DNA of 64,000 nucleotides from Microvirga solisilvae (GCF_022808595.1 NZ_JAKUCN010000001.1:186001-250000), one strand, 5' to 3'; numbered from the stretch's first letter, positions 18,674-30,463 are shown. Made by a program: numbers and translations. Notes: generated by a model not told the origin, from the letters alone.

Positions 18674-19561
18674 ATGTCGATTGCAAGCATGACCGGTTTT
18701 GCCCGCGAGGCCGGCGTTACAGGCCCCTTTCAATGGGCCTGGGAGATCAAGACCGTCAACGGACGCGGGCTGGAAGTCCGGGTCCGTACGCCCTCAGGGC
18801 TTGATGCCATCGGCGAGGAAGCGCGCGGCCAGATCCTAAAAGCGCTGACCCGTGGTCAGGGCCAGCTCAACCTCTCGATTTCCAAGGCCTCGTCGTCGCC
18901 GAAGCTCAAGGTCAATCAGGACGTCCTGCAATCGCTGCTCTCGGCCATCGGCGGCCTGACGCTGCCGGACAACGTGAAGCCTGCATCCCTGGACGGGTTG
19001 CTCTCGGTGCGCGGCGTCGTGGAATTCGATGAGGATGCGGTCGATCCCGGACAGGACGAGGCTTTGACGAATGCGCTCAAAGGTGGGGTCGCCAAGCTCA
19101 TTGAGGCCTTGAAATCCGCGCGGTTGAAGGAAGGGCAGGCTCTTGCCTCCGTCCTCAACCAGCAGCTCGACACCATTGCCGCGCTCGTCTCGGAGGCCGA
19201 GGCCTGCCCGGCGCGCCAGCCGGAAGCGATCCGCACACGGCTCGAAGCGCAGATCGCAGAACTGCTGGAAGGCAAGTCCTCGCTCGATCCGGCCCGCCTG
19301 CATCAGGAAGCCGTGCTTATCGCGGCGCGTGCCGATATCCGCGAAGAGATCGACCGCCTGCGCGCTCACGTGGACGCCGCGCGTGGGCTTCTAGGCGAGG
19401 GCGGCCCGGTCGGCCGCCGCCTCGATTTCCTGGCGCAGGAATTCGGGCGCGAGGCGAATACCCTGTGCGCAAAGGCCAATGATGTGGCTCTCTCGCGGAT
19501 CGGCCTTGAATTGAAGGCCGTTATCGAGCAATTCCGCGAGCAGGTTCAGAACGTGGAGTGA
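18674..19561 (+). CDS. YicC family endoribonuclease
   Basis: 295 residues with the YicC N-terminal domain (starts [12 protein letters not shown], '[18 protein letters not shown]') and the C-terminal DUF1732 domain ('[18 protein letters not shown]'). E. coli YicC has been described as an endoribonuclease that affects a small RNA. It lies four bases before gmk, a linkage seen in many bacteria. Confidence 0.9.
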   Translation: MSIASMTGFAREAGVTGPFQWAWEIKTVNGRGLEVRVRTPSGLDAIGEEARGQILKALTRGQGQLNLSISKASSSPKLKVNQDVLQSLLSAIGGLTLPDNVKPASLDGLLSVRGVVEFDEDAVDPGQDEALTNALKGGVAKLIEALKSARLKEGQALASVLNQQLDTIAALVSEAEACPARQPEAIRTRLEAQIAELLEGKSSLDPARLHQEAVLIAARADIREEIDRLRAHVDAARGLLGEGGPVGRRLDFLAQEFGREANTLCAKANDVALSRIGLELKAVIEQFREQVQNVE

Positions 19562-19565
19562 TGCG

Positions 19566-20216
19566 GTGAGTGAAGATTCGAAGCCTCTGGTCGGCCGTCG
19601 CGGCCTCATCCTCATCTTGTCCTCGCCCTCCGGCGCCGGAAAGACCACGCTCACCCGCAGCCTCGTGGACGAGCGAGCCGGTGAGCTTTCCATTTCCGTG
19701 ACCACACGCCCGAAACGTCCGTCCGAGATCGAAGGAAAGCACTATCACTTCATCGAAGTGGAAGAGTTTCTCGCGATGCGCGACCGCGACGAGTTGCTGG
19801 AATGGGCCGAGGTCCACGGCAATTATTACGGCACGCCACGCAAGCCGGTGGAGAAGACGCTGGCCGCAGGTCAGGACATGGTCTTCGACATCGACTATCA
19901 GGGCACGCGCCAAGTGCGCCAGAAGCTGCCGGACGATGTGGTTACGGTCTTCGTTCTGCCCCCGAGCTTCAAGGAGCTGAAAGCCCGCCTGGAGCGTCGC
20001 GCCGAGGATGCGCCTGAAGTCATCGCCAAACGCCTCGCCAATGCGCGCGTCGAGATGGAGCGCTGGGTCGAGTACGATTACGTGATCGTCAATGAGGATC
20101 TCGGCGATTCCTTCGCGAAGCTCAAGGCGATCCAGACGGCGGAGCGCCTCAAGCGCGACCGCCTCGTTGGCCTGCAGGAATTCGTCGATGGCCTGCTCGC
20201 CGAGAAGCTCGACTGA
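19566..20216 (+). CDS. gmk: Guanylate kinase
   Basis: Phosphorylates GMP to GDP. 216 residues. The P-loop '[15 protein letters not shown]', GMP-binding '[20 protein letters not shown]' and '[12 protein letters not shown]' are intact. It starts with GTG four bases after the yicC stop, which implies coupled translation. It ends the plus-strand cluster and meets ddl tail to tail. Confidence 0.96.
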   Translation: MSEDSKPLVGRRGLILILSSPSGAGKTTLTRSLVDERAGELSISVTTRPKRPSEIEGKHYHFIEVEEFLAMRDRDELLEWAEVHGNYYGTPRKPVEKTLAAGQDMVFDIDYQGTRQVRQKLPDDVVTVFVLPPSFKELKARLERRAEDAPEVIAKRLANARVEMERWVEYDYVIVNEDLGDSFAKLKAIQTAERLKRDRLVGLQEFVDGLLAEKLD

Positions 20217-20224
20217 GATATTCT

Positions 20225-21334
20225 CTACACGAGCGCCAATGCATTGCGGCGCTCATGCCGCGCAACGGCGTGTCCGAGCAGAATTTCCATCAGCTCCGGT
20301 GTGGGCAGTCCGCCGGCCTCCCAGAGTTTGGGATACATGCTGATGGAGGTGAAGCCGGGGAACGTGTTCGCCTCGTTGACGAAGATCGCTTCTTCCCGTT
20401 TCGGATCGACGAAGAAATCGATGCGAGCCATGGCTTCGCAAGCCAAGGCCTTGAAGGTTGCAATAGCGAGTTCCTGAAGCTTTTGAGTCTGCTCTGCCGA
20501 CAACGCGGCGGGAATGCGCAGCATCGCGCCGTCCGCATCGATGTATTTCGCATCGTAGCTGTAGAAGCCGTGACTGCTTGCCGGCGCGATCTCTCCAAGA
20601 GGAGAAGCGCGGATCTCGCCTGACGCATTCTCCAGTACCGAGCATTCGATTTCACGCGCGCCTGCAACGCCTTTTTCCACGAGCAGCTTGCCATCATAGC
20701 GGAAGGCGTTTGTGCAGGCTTTCGCGAACTCATCCGCATTCGTTGCGCGCGCAACGCCGACGGAAGAGCCCATATTGGCGGGTTTGATGAAGAGATCGCT
20801 GGAGCCGAGCGCATCGACGGCGGCGTGGTAATCGATAGGCTTGTCTTGTGTGATCGTCACGAACGGCACTACGGGAAGACCGGCGTCGCGCAGCAGGCGC
20901 TTGGCGACATCCTTGTCCATGCCGGCAGCGGAGCCCATCACGCCGGAGCCGACGAAGGGAACGTTGGCGAGCTGGAGGAACCCCTGAACCGTTCCGTCCT
21001 CGCCATTGGGGCCGTGCAGAACAGGAACGACGGCATCGAGATGGAGGGAGCGGGAAGTCTTTCCGTCGAGAACGATCATCTCGCCATTACCGCCGGGAAG
21101 CAGCGCGACCTGGGGTGCGCCCTCGGTGATCTCGAGCGAGCGCGCGCCTCGTCCTGCGCCGTTGCCGCTGTCGCACAACACCCAGCGTCCGTCACGGCCG
21201 ATGCCGATCAGTACGATGTCGTAGCGTTCTGGATCGAGCGCGCGCAGGACATTGGCGGCAGAGAGTTGCGAGACCTCATGCTCTGCCGAACGCCCTCCGA
21301 AGAGAAGTCCGATCGTCTTGCGCGTCTGCATCAT
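20225..21334 (-). CDS. ddl: D-alanine--D-alanine ligase
   Basis: ATP-grasp enzyme that makes D-Ala-D-Ala for peptidoglycan precursors. 369 residues, the longer DdlA-like form. 'LFGGRSAEHEVS', 'LHGPNGEDGTVQG', 'KPANMGSSVGVAR' and 'NEANTFPGFTSISMYPKLW' are all present. It is not beside mur genes, so it may be a second copy to the ddlB usual in the division cluster. Confidence 0.93.
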   Translation of the reverse strand: MMQTRKTIGLLFGGRSAEHEVSQLSAANVLRALDPERYDIVLIGIGRDGRWVLCDSGNGAGRGARSLEITEGAPQVALLPGGNGEMIVLDGKTSRSLHLDAVVPVLHGPNGEDGTVQGFLQLANVPFVGSGVMGSAAGMDKDVAKRLLRDAGLPVVPFVTITQDKPIDYHAAVDALGSSDLFIKPANMGSSVGVARATNADEFAKACTNAFRYDGKLLVEKGVAGAREIECSVLENASGEIRASPLGEIAPASSHGFYSYDAKYIDADGAMLRIPAALSAEQTQKLQELAIATFKALACEAMARIDFFVDPKREEAIFVNEANTFPGFTSISMYPKLWEAGGLPTPELMEILLGHAVARHERRNALALV

Positions 21335-21423
21335 GCATCTCTCCCGCTGCAGCCGAGAAGGGCTGCTGTGTCCGATGCATCATTGATAGGGCGGGTTAAG
21401 GTCTTCTGAAGAGGTGACGATCT

Positions 21424-22275
21424 TCAGCGTCGCGCTGCGTCGAGGGCATTGGCGAGCGCCACATAGCCTTCCACTGGCACGTTCTCGGCGCGGATCGTTT
21501 CTTCCAGGCCTGCGGCGGCGATGATCGGAGCAGGATCCGGCGCGATGGCCTTGAGGCTCTGGCGCAGCATCTTGCGGCGTTGCCCGAAGGCGGCGCGGGT
21601 GATGGCTTCCAGGGCCCCGATACGGCAAGGCAGGGGCGAGGCCTTCGGCGTCAGATGCACAATGCTCGACGTGATCTTCGGCGGCGGCACGAAGGCGGAT
21701 GGCGGTACATCGAAGAGAATGCGCGCATCCGTGCGCCAGCCGCAGAGCACACCGAGCCGCCCGTAATCCTTCGGATCGTCCTCGGTCGCCACGATGCGCT
21801 CGGCCACCTCGCGCTGGAACATGAGGGTGAGGGAGGACCACCAGGGCGGCCAGGCCTCGCCCGTGAGCCAGCCGGTGAGCAGCGCCGTTCCCACATTGTA
21901 GGGAAGGTTGGAGATGATGCGCACGAGCCCGTCGCCGACCATGGGTCGCGGGTCGAATTCCAGTGCGTCGGCCTCGATCACTTCCAGGCGCCCCGGATAG
22001 TAATCGGCGATTTCGGCGAGAGCCGGCAGGCAGCGGCTGTCGCGTTCGATGGCGATGACCTTCTTCGCGCCTGCTGCCAAGATGGCGCGGGTGAGCCCGC
22101 CCGGGCCTGGGCCGACCTCGATGACGGTCGTGTCCTCCAAGGGGCCTGCGGAACGGGCGATGCGGCTCGTCAGGTTGAGGTCGAACAGGAAGTTCTGGCC
22201 GAGGGACTTCTTGGCCATGAGCCCATGGGTGCGAACGACCTCTCGCAGGGGCGGTAGATTGTCGATCTGACTCAT
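21424..22275 (-). CDS. rsmA: 16S rRNA dimethyladenosine transferase
   Basis: KsgA enzyme that dimethylates the two adenines in the 3'-terminal loop of 16S rRNA during 30S maturation. 283 residues. '[10 protein letters not shown]', the SAM loop '[10 protein letters not shown]' and the target-base motif '[11 protein letters not shown]' are intact. Its ATG overlaps the pdxA stop by four bases (ATGA), so translation is coupled. Confidence 0.95.
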   Translation of the reverse strand: MSQIDNLPPLREVVRTHGLMAKKSLGQNFLFDLNLTSRIARSAGPLEDTTVIEVGPGPGGLTRAILAAGAKKVIAIERDSRCLPALAEIADYYPGRLEVIEADALEFDPRPMVGDGLVRIISNLPYNVGTALLTGWLTGEAWPPWWSSLTLMFQREVAERIVATEDDPKDYGRLGVLCGWRTDARILFDVPPSAFVPPPKITSSIVHLTPKASPLPCRIGALEAITRAAFGQRRKMLRQSLKAIAPDPAPIIAAAGLEETIRAENVPVEGYVALANALDAARR

Positions 22276-23288
22276 GGCTTCCTCGCCTTTGCGCCAAGGC
22301 GCGCCGCCAGCTTGATCGCGGCGATCAGACTGTCGGGGCGCGCAATGCCCTTGCCCGCGATGTCGAAGGCCGTGCCGTGATCCGGCGAGGTGCGCACGAA
22401 GGGTAGGCCCAGCGTGACGTTCACCGCCTCGTCGAAGGCGATGGTCTTGATGGGGATGAGGGCCTGATCGTGATACATGGCAAGCGCCGCATCATAGCCC
22501 TTGCGGGCACGGGCGTGGAATATGGTGTCCGCCGGGAGAGGGCCGGATGCGGCGATGCCCTCGGCCTGCAGGGAAGCGACGGCCGGGGCGATGACCTTTT
22601 GATCCTCCGCGCCCATGGAGCCGTTCTCGCCCGCATGAGGATTGAGCCCGGCGATGGCGAGACGGGGATTGTTCAGTCCGAACCGTTCCTTCAACTCCCG
22701 CGCCACAATGCGCGCCGTGCGCACAATCAGCTCTGTGGTGAGGGCCGCAGGCACGGCGGAGAGGGCGATGTGGACTGTGACCGGCACTACAGCCAGCTCC
22801 TTACTCCAGAGCATCATCACCGGATGATAGGTGTTCCCGTCCTCGCCGGCGAGAGCGGCAAGGAACTCCGTATGTCCCGGATGCCGAAAGCCGGCATCGT
22901 AGAGCACGTGCTTCGCGATCGGATTCGTGATGACAGCGCTGGCCACACCGCTGCGCACGAGATGGACTGCCGTTTCGATGGATTCGATCACCGAGAGCGC
23001 CGAGGCAGAATCGGGCCTGCCCGGCTGAACCGATACCGAGGCCTTCAATGGAATCACAGGGAGGGCCTGAGAAAAAGCGGAGGCTGTCTGCGCGACGTCG
23101 ACCGCCGCTATAGGCACGGTCCAGCCCAGATTCTTGGCGACCCGTTCCAGATACGTGGGATCGGCCAGGACAGCGAAAGGCGGGAGGCTTTCCTGATCAC
23201 GCTGGAGCCAGGCCCGGAGGGTTAATTCCGGCCCGATGCCGGCCGGGTCGCCTTGGGTCAGGAGGAGAGGGCGTTCAAGCCCAGCCAC
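22272..23288 (-). CDS. pdxA: 4-hydroxythreonine-4-phosphate dehydrogenase
   Basis: NAD- and metal-dependent enzyme of the DXP-dependent pyridoxal phosphate route. 338 residues. '[10 protein letters not shown]', '[10 protein letters not shown]', '[11 protein letters not shown]' and '[15 protein letters not shown]' supply the expected metal-binding and substrate residues. It starts with GTG at the last base of the lptD stop; in most relatives surA lies between these two genes. Confidence 0.95.
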   Translation of the reverse strand: MAGLERPLLLTQGDPAGIGPELTLRAWLQRDQESLPPFAVLADPTYLERVAKNLGWTVPIAAVDVAQTASAFSQALPVIPLKASVSVQPGRPDSASALSVIESIETAVHLVRSGVASAVITNPIAKHVLYDAGFRHPGHTEFLAALAGEDGNTYHPVMMLWSKELAVVPVTVHIALSAVPAALTTELIVRTARIVARELKERFGLNNPRLAIAGLNPHAGENGSMGAEDQKVIAPAVASLQAEGIAASGPLPADTIFHARARKGYDAALAMYHDQALIPIKTIAFDEAVNVTLGLPFVRTSPDHGTAFDIAGKGIARPDSLIAAIKLAARLGAKARKP

Positions 23289-25837
23289 TACTTCGCCACG
23301 CCTTCTTCGGAAGTGCCGTCGTCGCTGCCACCAATATTCTGGCTAATCGAGGCCTCGCCAAGGGTGCGCAGCTCAAGGCTCAGCATGACGGTGTGGTTGC
23401 GGTCCTTCTCACCCGAATTCGCGGCCACAGAACGCGGTGTCATGATGTACTTGATCGAGAGGGTCGTGCACTCGTCCACATAGCCGAGGCCGAGGGACAT
23501 CGAGCTGACATAAGCCAGGTCCTGCCGGTTGTAGACGGCCGTATCGGGGTTCCTGGCGAATTGCAGGGCGTAGGTTTCACGCGCCAGCAGATAACGGTCG
23601 AGATCCAGCAGCACCGAGCCCGACACATACCAGTTCGGCGTCAGGTTCCAGGTGGCGGAACCCAGAAGGCCTTCGCGGCGGCGTGGGAAGCCGATATCGG
23701 GCTGGGCCTCGTAGCGGGCATAGGTCAGCGAGGTCGTGAGCGGCAGATAGGGGTCGAAGTTTGCCCTGAAGCTGGCCTCGATGCGGTTCACGTCGAAGTC
23801 GTCCTGATCGAACCGCGCGCGGGTCAGGAAAGCGAAGTTTCTGTTCGGAGAGATCTGGAGGCGGCCGACGTAATCCGAAGCGCGGGAATCCAGTCCCGAG
23901 TCGAGGCCCACATTGGCCAGATCCGCCTGACGGAACGAATTGCGGCCGGCAACCTGATAGGACTGGCCGAACAACACGTTGGCGTAGAAGTTGTCTGCGC
24001 CTGTGACGGTGTACTGGATGCCGAGATTGGCGCGAACACCGCCCTCGGCGCGATCGTAACCGGAGAACTTGTCCCAATCGAAGAGGGAGGTGTCGTCAAA
24101 GACGAGACTCTGCGCGTCCTCATTCGGCAGGTGACCAATCTTGGTCTCGTTCGGGCGTGCGATGATCTGTGCGATCGGTTCGATCACCTGGCGGCCCGAG
24201 GTGCCGAGGCTGGCCACGAAGGGATAGCGGTATTCCACGCCCACAGCCGGAGTGGCGCGGAACAGATAATCGTCGTCGCCTTCAATATAATTGGCCAGAT
24301 TGACGTTCTGATAGCCGTCAAAATCAGGAGCGATCCAGAAATTGTCGGCGCGGACATAGGCGAACGGCGTCCAGACCTGCCCGATCGGATCGACGAATTC
24401 ACGGCGCCAGGAGGCGGTGATCGAGGCGCGGGACATGGAGCCGCTGGCACCGCGTACCAGGCACTCCTCAGGATCGAAGATCGCGCAGGTCTGATAGATG
24501 CTGAAACGCCTCGTGTTCGTCGCCGTCAGCGGTTCGAACTGGCTCGCTTCGCGCGAGAGGCTCGTCACGTTGACGTTGAGGCCGAACTCGCCGCCGATGA
24601 CCGGCGGGGTGATGCGCTTGTCATAGTCGATCACCGGGTGAACGACGGGCTGCTGCTTCTGCCAGTCCCTGGTGGACAGGACCTGGAAATAATAGCCGCG
24701 CATGTCGAAGAAAGAGCGGTCACCCTGGCCCTGCAGATAGAGCGTCGAAACCGATTCCTTCAGGTAGATCGACTGAAGGCTCTCGCTGCGGATGTGATAA
24801 TTGTCCAGGAACCACTTGTCCGAGACGAGGGCGAGGTCCCAACCCCATTTCCAGCGCTCGTTGATGTGGAACTGGCCGGCCGTTTCCAACGAGCCGCGCC
24901 ATTCACGATCGCCGGCACCGCGCGGGCTGAGGAGGAATGCGTCCTGATCCTGCTGGGCGATGCCGGCGACGCGGATGTTGTACGCACCCGTTTCAAGCCG
25001 GTGACGCCATTCCGCCTCGCCGAGAACACCCTGGCGGCTTAGGAAGGTCGGGGCGACGGTCAGGTCGTAGTTCGGGGCAATGGCCCAGAAAAACGGGAGG
25101 CCGACACCCATGCCGAGCGTGTTCGAGATCACGTAGCGCGGGGCAAGAAAGCCCGTCTTGCGCTTGACCGTTGGATCCGGCGTCCAGAAATAGGGCAGAT
25201 AGGCAACGGGCAGGCCGAGGATCTCGAGGGTAGCGTCCTCGTAATAGATCGTCTGCTCGCTGTTGTTATGAATGATCTTCGCGGCCTTGACCTGCCAGAG
25301 CGGTGGGCGCTCCGGATTGTCCTTACAGGGCTCGCAGGCCGTGTAGGTGCCGCGCTCGAAGGTGGTGGTCTCGCCCGCAGCACGCTCGGCGCGCGGCGAG
25401 GAGAAGCGAGTCGTGACCGTCCGGCCGTTATCGACCACGGTTTGCGTGACGCGCAGGGAATCGATGAAGCCGTTCTTGAAGTCGTCCGTCAGCTCGAACC
25501 GGTCGCCCGTGACCACGGCGCCGCTGGCATCGGTGAGGCGGGCATTGCCCTCGGCATAGACGCGGCCGGTGTTCCGGTCATAGGTGACCTTGTCGGCCTG
25601 GAGCGTCCGGCCCTGGTAGTTCATCTGGACATCGCCGGCCGCGGCGATCGTGTTCTTGTCGTTGTCGTAGATGATTTCCTTGGCGTCCACGAGCAGGCGA
25701 TCGCCGTTCGGATTCGCCTGGAGACGGGCGCTGAGATTCTCGTTGAGCGACTGGGCGAGCGTAGGGCTTGACCCAACGGCACATAGAAGTGCCGTTGCGA
25801 CCGCAGATAGTGCGATCGTTGCCTTAAGCCCTTGCAT
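23288..25837 (-). CDS. lptD: LPS assembly protein LptD
   Basis: Outer-membrane barrel that, with LptE, inserts LPS into the outer leaflet. 849 residues: signal peptide (cleaved near 'TLAQS'), N-terminal OstA/LptA-like jellyroll (about 45-220; '[20 protein letters not shown]') and a large beta-barrel. Cysteines near '[15 protein letters not shown]' and near the C-terminus ('VDECTTLSI') could form the disulfides the family needs. The ATG has GAGGAG five bases upstream; a GTG two codons earlier is too close to it. Confidence 0.94.
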   Translation of the reverse strand: MQGLKATIALSAVATALLCAVGSSPTLAQSLNENLSARLQANPNGDRLLVDAKEIIYDNDKNTIAAAGDVQMNYQGRTLQADKVTYDRNTGRVYAEGNARLTDASGAVVTGDRFELTDDFKNGFIDSLRVTQTVVDNGRTVTTRFSSPRAERAAGETTTFERGTYTACEPCKDNPERPPLWQVKAAKIIHNNSEQTIYYEDATLEILGLPVAYLPYFWTPDPTVKRKTGFLAPRYVISNTLGMGVGLPFFWAIAPNYDLTVAPTFLSRQGVLGEAEWRHRLETGAYNIRVAGIAQQDQDAFLLSPRGAGDREWRGSLETAGQFHINERWKWGWDLALVSDKWFLDNYHIRSESLQSIYLKESVSTLYLQGQGDRSFFDMRGYYFQVLSTRDWQKQQPVVHPVIDYDKRITPPVIGGEFGLNVNVTSLSREASQFEPLTATNTRRFSIYQTCAIFDPEECLVRGASGSMSRASITASWRREFVDPIGQVWTPFAYVRADNFWIAPDFDGYQNVNLANYIEGDDDYLFRATPAVGVEYRYPFVASLGTSGRQVIEPIAQIIARPNETKIGHLPNEDAQSLVFDDTSLFDWDKFSGYDRAEGGVRANLGIQYTVTGADNFYANVLFGQSYQVAGRNSFRQADLANVGLDSGLDSRASDYVGRLQISPNRNFAFLTRARFDQDDFDVNRIEASFRANFDPYLPLTTSLTYARYEAQPDIGFPRRREGLLGSATWNLTPNWYVSGSVLLDLDRYLLARETYALQFARNPDTAVYNRQDLAYVSSMSLGLGYVDECTTLSIKYIMTPRSVAANSGEKDRNHTVMLSLELRTLGEASISQNIGGSDDGTSEEGVAK

Positions 25838-25876
25838 CCCCACTCCTCAAACCACGTCTTATTATGAGAACGGGGG

Positions 25877-26962
25877 TCAGCCGTCCTCTTGGTACAATAA
25901 CGCCAAGGTTCCCAGGAGACTGCCTACTACAGCAGGGAACCAGGCTGCAACAACTGAGCTGATGATCCCCGAAGCACCAAGCTCCGCCATAAGCTCAGTG
26001 GCGACATAAAGCATGAACCCGGCGGCGACGCCACCCAGAACCATCATCGCTACACCACCAAATCGAAAGAATCTTAACGACACCGATGCGGCCACAAAAA
26101 CCATGGCGATGAAGAGCAGGGGGCGGGCCATGAGGATGTCGTAATGGAGCTTGTAGGCGGTGGTATTCAAGGCCGCCCGCTCCATACGCTGAATCGTCTC
26201 GCGAAGTTCCCAGAACGGTACGGAATCGGGGTCGATGAAGCTTTGTCTCAGCTGGGAAGGCTGAAGATGCGAGGCGATAAGATAGCGCTCGTGGGATTCG
26301 GGCTCTTCTGTTGCCGAAAGGACACGGGCATCGCGCAGTTCCCAGAAGCCCTCGTGAAGGGCTGCTTCCTTAGCTTCGATTCGATGGGTGAAGCTCCCTT
26401 CCAGGTCGAAGGTGTAGACGGTCACGCCCACCAAGGCGGCCGCATCGGTCCGGGAGCCGTCGGCCCGGATCACGGCATATCCGTCCTGGCTCTTCTGCCG
26501 CAGCCAGATGGCTTTGCCCGAACTCTGGGTCGTGCGGGAGAAAATCTTGTTTTCCAAGGATGCCGCACGCTGCTTCAGGTGAGCCGATAGGGGGTTGTAG
26601 GCCGTGACTGAGCCAACCCCGATCAGAAGGGCCACGAATAGGCCGGGCTGCAGGAACTGCCAGGCGGAGATGCCGGCGGCGCGGGCCACCACCAGCTCGA
26701 GCTTGCGGCTGAGCTGAAGCAGGGCTGCCATGCTGCCGAAAAGCACGGCAAAGGGCATGACCTGCTCGGCAATGGCCGGGGTTCTGAACAGGGCAAGGGT
26801 GGCGACGAGCCCCGTGGTCGCGTTCTCCGCATCGCCCGCGCGGCGCATCAGCTCGACGAAATCGAGGGTATAGACGAGCGCGAACACCGTCGCGAAGACG
26901 ATGAAGATCGTCTTGACGAACTGGCGCGCGAAATAGAATCCGAGAGTTCGGCCGATCAGCAT
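25877..26962 (-). CDS. lptG: LPS export permease LptG
   Basis: One of two membrane subunits of the LptB2FG transporter that extracts LPS from the inner membrane. 361 residues: membrane segments near both ends and a periplasmic jellyroll between them. The start MLIGRTLGFYFARQFVKT is two bases behind the lptF stop; the frame stays open far upstream, but that part is lptF read out of frame. Confidence 0.93.
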   Translation of the reverse strand: MLIGRTLGFYFARQFVKTIFIVFATVFALVYTLDFVELMRRAGDAENATTGLVATLALFRTPAIAEQVMPFAVLFGSMAALLQLSRKLELVVARAAGISAWQFLQPGLFVALLIGVGSVTAYNPLSAHLKQRAASLENKIFSRTTQSSGKAIWLRQKSQDGYAVIRADGSRTDAAALVGVTVYTFDLEGSFTHRIEAKEAALHEGFWELRDARVLSATEEPESHERYLIASHLQPSQLRQSFIDPDSVPFWELRETIQRMERAALNTTAYKLHYDILMARPLLFIAMVFVAASVSLRFFRFGGVAMMVLGGVAAGFMLYVATELMAELGASGIISSVVAAWFPAVVGSLLGTLALLYQEDG

Positions 26963-26964
26963 GG

Positions 26965-28125
26965 TCAGGTCCCTTGAGCAGCCGTTTTGCGCGACAGGAA
27001 CAGGCCGCTGAAGGTGGAGCGGATCCGGTTGTTCATGCTCCGGATCGTCGCTCCCTTGAAGATGAACAGCAGGCTGAGGAAGATGCCGCCGAGAGGCACC
27101 CCGTAGATCAGCAAGATCGCGGCCGGCGAACGGGCAACCGCGCTGGAGGCGGCAAAGCCCAGGACCCTGAGCAGCACGACCCCGGCGATGGCTGTTGCGA
27201 TGGCCAGACTGCGTCCCTGTCGGGTCGTTCGCGCCTCTCCGAGGGCGGCAAATGCGATCATCATCATGGCCAGGGGATAGAGCCATGCCGAGAGGCGGTC
27301 ATGCAGCTCGGCCCTGAAACGGCCCGTCTGGGCTTTGTAGAGATATTCGTCCTTATCCGGAAAGAGCAGCTGCATCGTGCTTCGCTCGCGAGGCTTGTAG
27401 ACGACCTCGCCGTTTTCCTGATTGAAGGCCGCCAGGTCGACCGCGTAGCTCTCGAACACGACGATGGAGGAATCCTTGCTCTTGGGGTCCTTGCGCTGCA
27501 CGCTGCCCTTTTCGAGCACAAGATAGGCCTGCCCGTCCTTCTCGACGGTCTGGCCGCGCTCGGCGAGATAGACGATGGGCTTCTTCTTGTCGCGCTGGTC
27601 TTCCATGAAGATGCCGAGCAGGGCATCGCCCGAGCGCTCGCGGTAATGGAAGGTGATGCCGTTCTCGAGCGTGATGAACTGCCCCTCCTTGGCCATAGTG
27701 GCCACGAAATCCGCCCTGATCCGGGTGAACAGCATGCGCAGCTCCTGGAAGCTCGCGGGCATGAGGTATACCGAAATAATTCCCACAATGAGGCTGATGA
27801 ACATCGCCAGGGCGATGAAGGGGCGCAGAAGCCGCTGAGGGGCCATACCGCCTGCGCTCATGACGATAAGCTCGGAATCGCCGTTCAGCTTGTTGAGGGT
27901 ATAGATCGTCGCCATGAACAGGGCGACCGGCGCGATGACGCTGATGAGCGCGGGCAGGGAAAGCCCCGTCACCGTCAGGAAGATGAGAAGCGTCTGGCCC
28001 TTGCCCGTCAGAAGATCGAGCTCACGCAGAGCCTGCGTGATCCAGATGACGCCGGTCAGGGCGATCAGACACGCGGCAAAGGCGTTGAAGGCGATTTTCA
28101 GAATGTAGCGTTCGAGAAGTGTCAT
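26965..28125 (-). CDS. lptF: LPS export permease LptF
   Basis: Partner of LptG in the LPS transporter. 386 residues with the YjgP/YjgQ pattern: starts MTLLERYILKIAF, paired membrane helices, a periplasmic domain (about 130-270) and C-terminal helices. First gene of lptF-lptG-lptD-pdxA-rsmA; its promoter must lie in the 189 bp shared with the divergent pepA. Confidence 0.93.
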   Translation of the reverse strand: MTLLERYILKIAFNAFAACLIALTGVIWITQALRELDLLTGKGQTLLIFLTVTGLSLPALISVIAPVALFMATIYTLNKLNGDSELIVMSAGGMAPQRLLRPFIALAMFISLIVGIISVYLMPASFQELRMLFTRIRADFVATMAKEGQFITLENGITFHYRERSGDALLGIFMEDQRDKKKPIVYLAERGQTVEKDGQAYLVLEKGSVQRKDPKSKDSSIVVFESYAVDLAAFNQENGEVVYKPRERSTMQLLFPDKDEYLYKAQTGRFRAELHDRLSAWLYPLAMMMIAFAALGEARTTRQGRSLAIATAIAGVVLLRVLGFAASSAVARSPAAILLIYGVPLGGIFLSLLFIFKGATIRSMNNRIRSTFSGLFLSRKTAAQGT

Positions 28126-28314
28126 GAAACCCTTCGCCCCTGGGCGCGAAGGGCCAGGGTTACCTTGTCGCTAGGTCTTAAGGCAAGACGGGCGTTTTCA
28201 ACAGCCTGAGATTGCGCCTATTTCACGGCGGGGCCCGGCATGCCCTATATGAGGGCGGTACCAAAGCGGAGATGCCGGAAACCGGATCTCCTACAGTCAA
28301 AACAAGAGGGTTTC

Positions 28315-29808
28315 ATGGCCGAGAGCTTCAAGATCGACTTCCAGCCGCACGGCAAGGTCGAATCCGGCGATCTCATCGTCTTCGTCGGGGACAATCTCAA
28401 GCCCACGCCGGCGGTTGCCAAGCTGATCGGCTCCAAGGCCGTCGATCTCATCGCCAAGGCCGCCTCTGCCGAGAACTTCAAGGGTAAACCGAAATCCGCC
28501 ATGACCATCGTGGTGCCGAACGGCCTGACGGTGGATCGCCTGATCGTGATCGGCGTCGGGGGCGAGAAGGAGAGGGCGGATGTGGATTTCGTTCAGCTCG
28601 GCGGCCTGATCTCCGGCAAGACCAATGGCAAGACGGCCACCGCCGTGCTCGACCTGCCTGGAATCCAGGTCTCGCCGGAGGCAGCGGCCGACATCGCGCT
28701 CGGCGTGCAGATGCGCCGCTACAGCTTCGACCGCTACAAGACCAAGAAGAAGGATGAGGACGAGAAGAAGAGCGCGGCCCGTCTCGTGCTGAGCGTGGCT
28801 GACCCGGCGGCCGTGAAGAAGGTCTACAAGGCCCGCGAGAGCGTGCTTCAGGGCGTCAATCTCGCCCGCGATCTCGTCAACGAGCCGCCGAATGTTTTGG
28901 GTCCGCAGGAATTCGCGGCTCGCGCTCAAGAACTCACCAAGCTCGGTGTGCAAGTCGAGATCCTCGACGACAAGGCCATGAAGAAGCTCGGCATGGGCGC
29001 GCTGCTCGGCGTGGCCCAAGGCTCGGTGCGTGGCGGACGTATCGCTATCATGCGCTGGAACGGCGGTAAGGCGAACGACAAACCCATCGCCTTCATCGGC
29101 AAGGGCGTGGTGTTCGACACCGGCGGCATCTCGATCAAGCCTGCTGCCGGCATGGAGGACATGAAGGGCGACATGGCGGGCGCGGCCTGTGTGGTCGGCC
29201 TCATGCATGCGCTGGCTTCCCGCAAGGCGAAGGCGAATGTGGTCGGCGCCATCGGCCTCGTGGAGAACATGCCCGACGGCAACGCCCAACGCCCCGGCGA
29301 CATCGTCACCACCATGTCGGGCCAGACCATCGAGATCATCAACACGGACGCGGAAGGCCGCCTCGTTCTCGCCGACGTGCTCTGGTACGTGCAGGACCGC
29401 TTCAAGCCGAAATTCATGGTCGATCTCGCCACGCTCACCGGCGCGATCCTCGTCGCATTGGCGCAGGAATATGCGGGCCTGTTCTCGAACAACGACGAAC
29501 TCGCCGAGCGCCTCGCCGTTGCTGGCAAATCTACGGGCGAACGCGTGTGGCGCATGCCGATCGGGCCGGAATTCGACAAGATGATCGAGTCGAAATTCGC
29601 CGACATGAAGAACACGGGTGGCCGCTTCGGCGGTTCGAGCTCGGCTGCTGCTCTGCTCCAGCGTTTCGTCAACGATACGCCCTGGGCACATCTCGACATC
29701 GCCGGCACTGCCATGGGCTCACCGCAGAGCGAGATCAATCGCGGCTGGGCTTCGGGCTGGGGCGTGCGCCTGCTCGACCGCCTCGTGCGCGATCACTACG
29801 AGGCATAA
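28315..29808 (+). CDS. pepA: Leucyl aminopeptidase (M17)
   Basis: Cytosolic two-metal aminopeptidase of broad specificity. 497 residues. The M17 signature '[12 protein letters not shown]' and the metal/active-site stretch '[16 protein letters not shown]' with 'MKGDMAGAA' are intact. AAGAGGG precedes the ATG. Divergence from lptF and a following holC are a common order in alphaproteobacteria. Confidence 0.96.
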   Translation: MAESFKIDFQPHGKVESGDLIVFVGDNLKPTPAVAKLIGSKAVDLIAKAASAENFKGKPKSAMTIVVPNGLTVDRLIVIGVGGEKERADVDFVQLGGLISGKTNGKTATAVLDLPGIQVSPEAAADIALGVQMRRYSFDRYKTKKKDEDEKKSAARLVLSVADPAAVKKVYKARESVLQGVNLARDLVNEPPNVLGPQEFAARAQELTKLGVQVEILDDKAMKKLGMGALLGVAQGSVRGGRIAIMRWNGGKANDKPIAFIGKGVVFDTGGISIKPAAGMEDMKGDMAGAACVVGLMHALASRKAKANVVGAIGLVENMPDGNAQRPGDIVTTMSGQTIEIINTDAEGRLVLADVLWYVQDRFKPKFMVDLATLTGAILVALAQEYAGLFSNNDELAERLAVAGKSTGERVWRMPIGPEFDKMIESKFADMKNTGGRFGGSSSAAALLQRFVNDTPWAHLDIAGTAMGSPQSEINRGWASGWGVRLLDRLVRDHYEA

Positions 29809-29820
29809 GTCAAAAAGCGT

Positions 29821-29853
29821 CATTCCGGGGCTGCGCGAGCGGAACCCGGAATG
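29821..29853. repeat. Palindromic intergenic element between pepA and holC
   Basis: Arms CATTCCGGG (29821-29829) and CCCGGAATG (29845-29853) around a GC-rich centre. This design recurs many times in Hyphomicrobiales genomes as a REP-like element. Confidence 0.6.
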
Positions 29854-29926
29854 GCGAAACGAGAATGGCGCTCTCTTCCGACAACGATCCCGGATCGGCT
29901 TCGCCGTCCGCGGTGACGAGATGTGA

Positions 29927-30379
29927 ATGGCCGAGATCCTTTTCTACCATCTTCAGCAGCAGCCGCTTGAAGCCGTGCTGCCCACGCTCCTGCAGAAGAC
30001 GCTGGAGCGCGGCTGGCGCGCGGTGGTGCAGGTCTCGACCGAGGAGCGCATGGCGGCTCTCGACGATCACCTCTGGACCTTTACCGACGAGAGTTTTTTG
30101 CCGCACGGCACGGACCGCGAGGCCCATGCGGCGGACCAGCCTATCCTGATTACCTTGAGCGGCGACAACCCCAACGGCGCCGCGATCCGCTTCCTGGCCG
30201 AAGGCGCCCCCCTGCCGGAGGAGATCGGCTCCTACCAACGCCTCGCCATCCTGTTCGACGGCAACGATGTGCAGGCGCTCGCCATCGCGCGCGATCAGTG
30301 GAAGGCCGTGAAGGAAGGCGGCCACGACGCCACCTATTGGCAGCAGGACGACAACGGGCGCTGGCAGCGCAAGGCTTGA
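29927..30379 (+). CDS. holC: DNA polymerase III chi subunit
   Basis: Links the clamp loader to SSB at the replication fork. 150 residues; begins 'MAEILFYHLQQQPLEAVLP' and keeps 'HGTDREAHAADQPILIT', as expected for HolC. The start is set by the ATG after the palindromic element. Location behind pepA is usual. Confidence 0.92.
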   Translation: MAEILFYHLQQQPLEAVLPTLLQKTLERGWRAVVQVSTEERMAALDDHLWTFTDESFLPHGTDREAHAADQPILITLSGDNPNGAAIRFLAEGAPLPEEIGSYQRLAILFDGNDVQALAIARDQWKAVKEGGHDATYWQQDDNGRWQRKA

Positions 30380-30463
30380 GCCGGACACAAAGTGTTCATC
30401 GTTTTCAGGCTTGCAACCTCCTCGCGCCTCTCCAGTTTCCCGAAGGCCTAAAGGAACATTGCC

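Noticed and set aside
25877-27286. Longer LptG with over 100 extra N-terminal residues
   Set aside because: The extra part is lptF read out of frame; the ATG at 26962 gives the family N-terminus.
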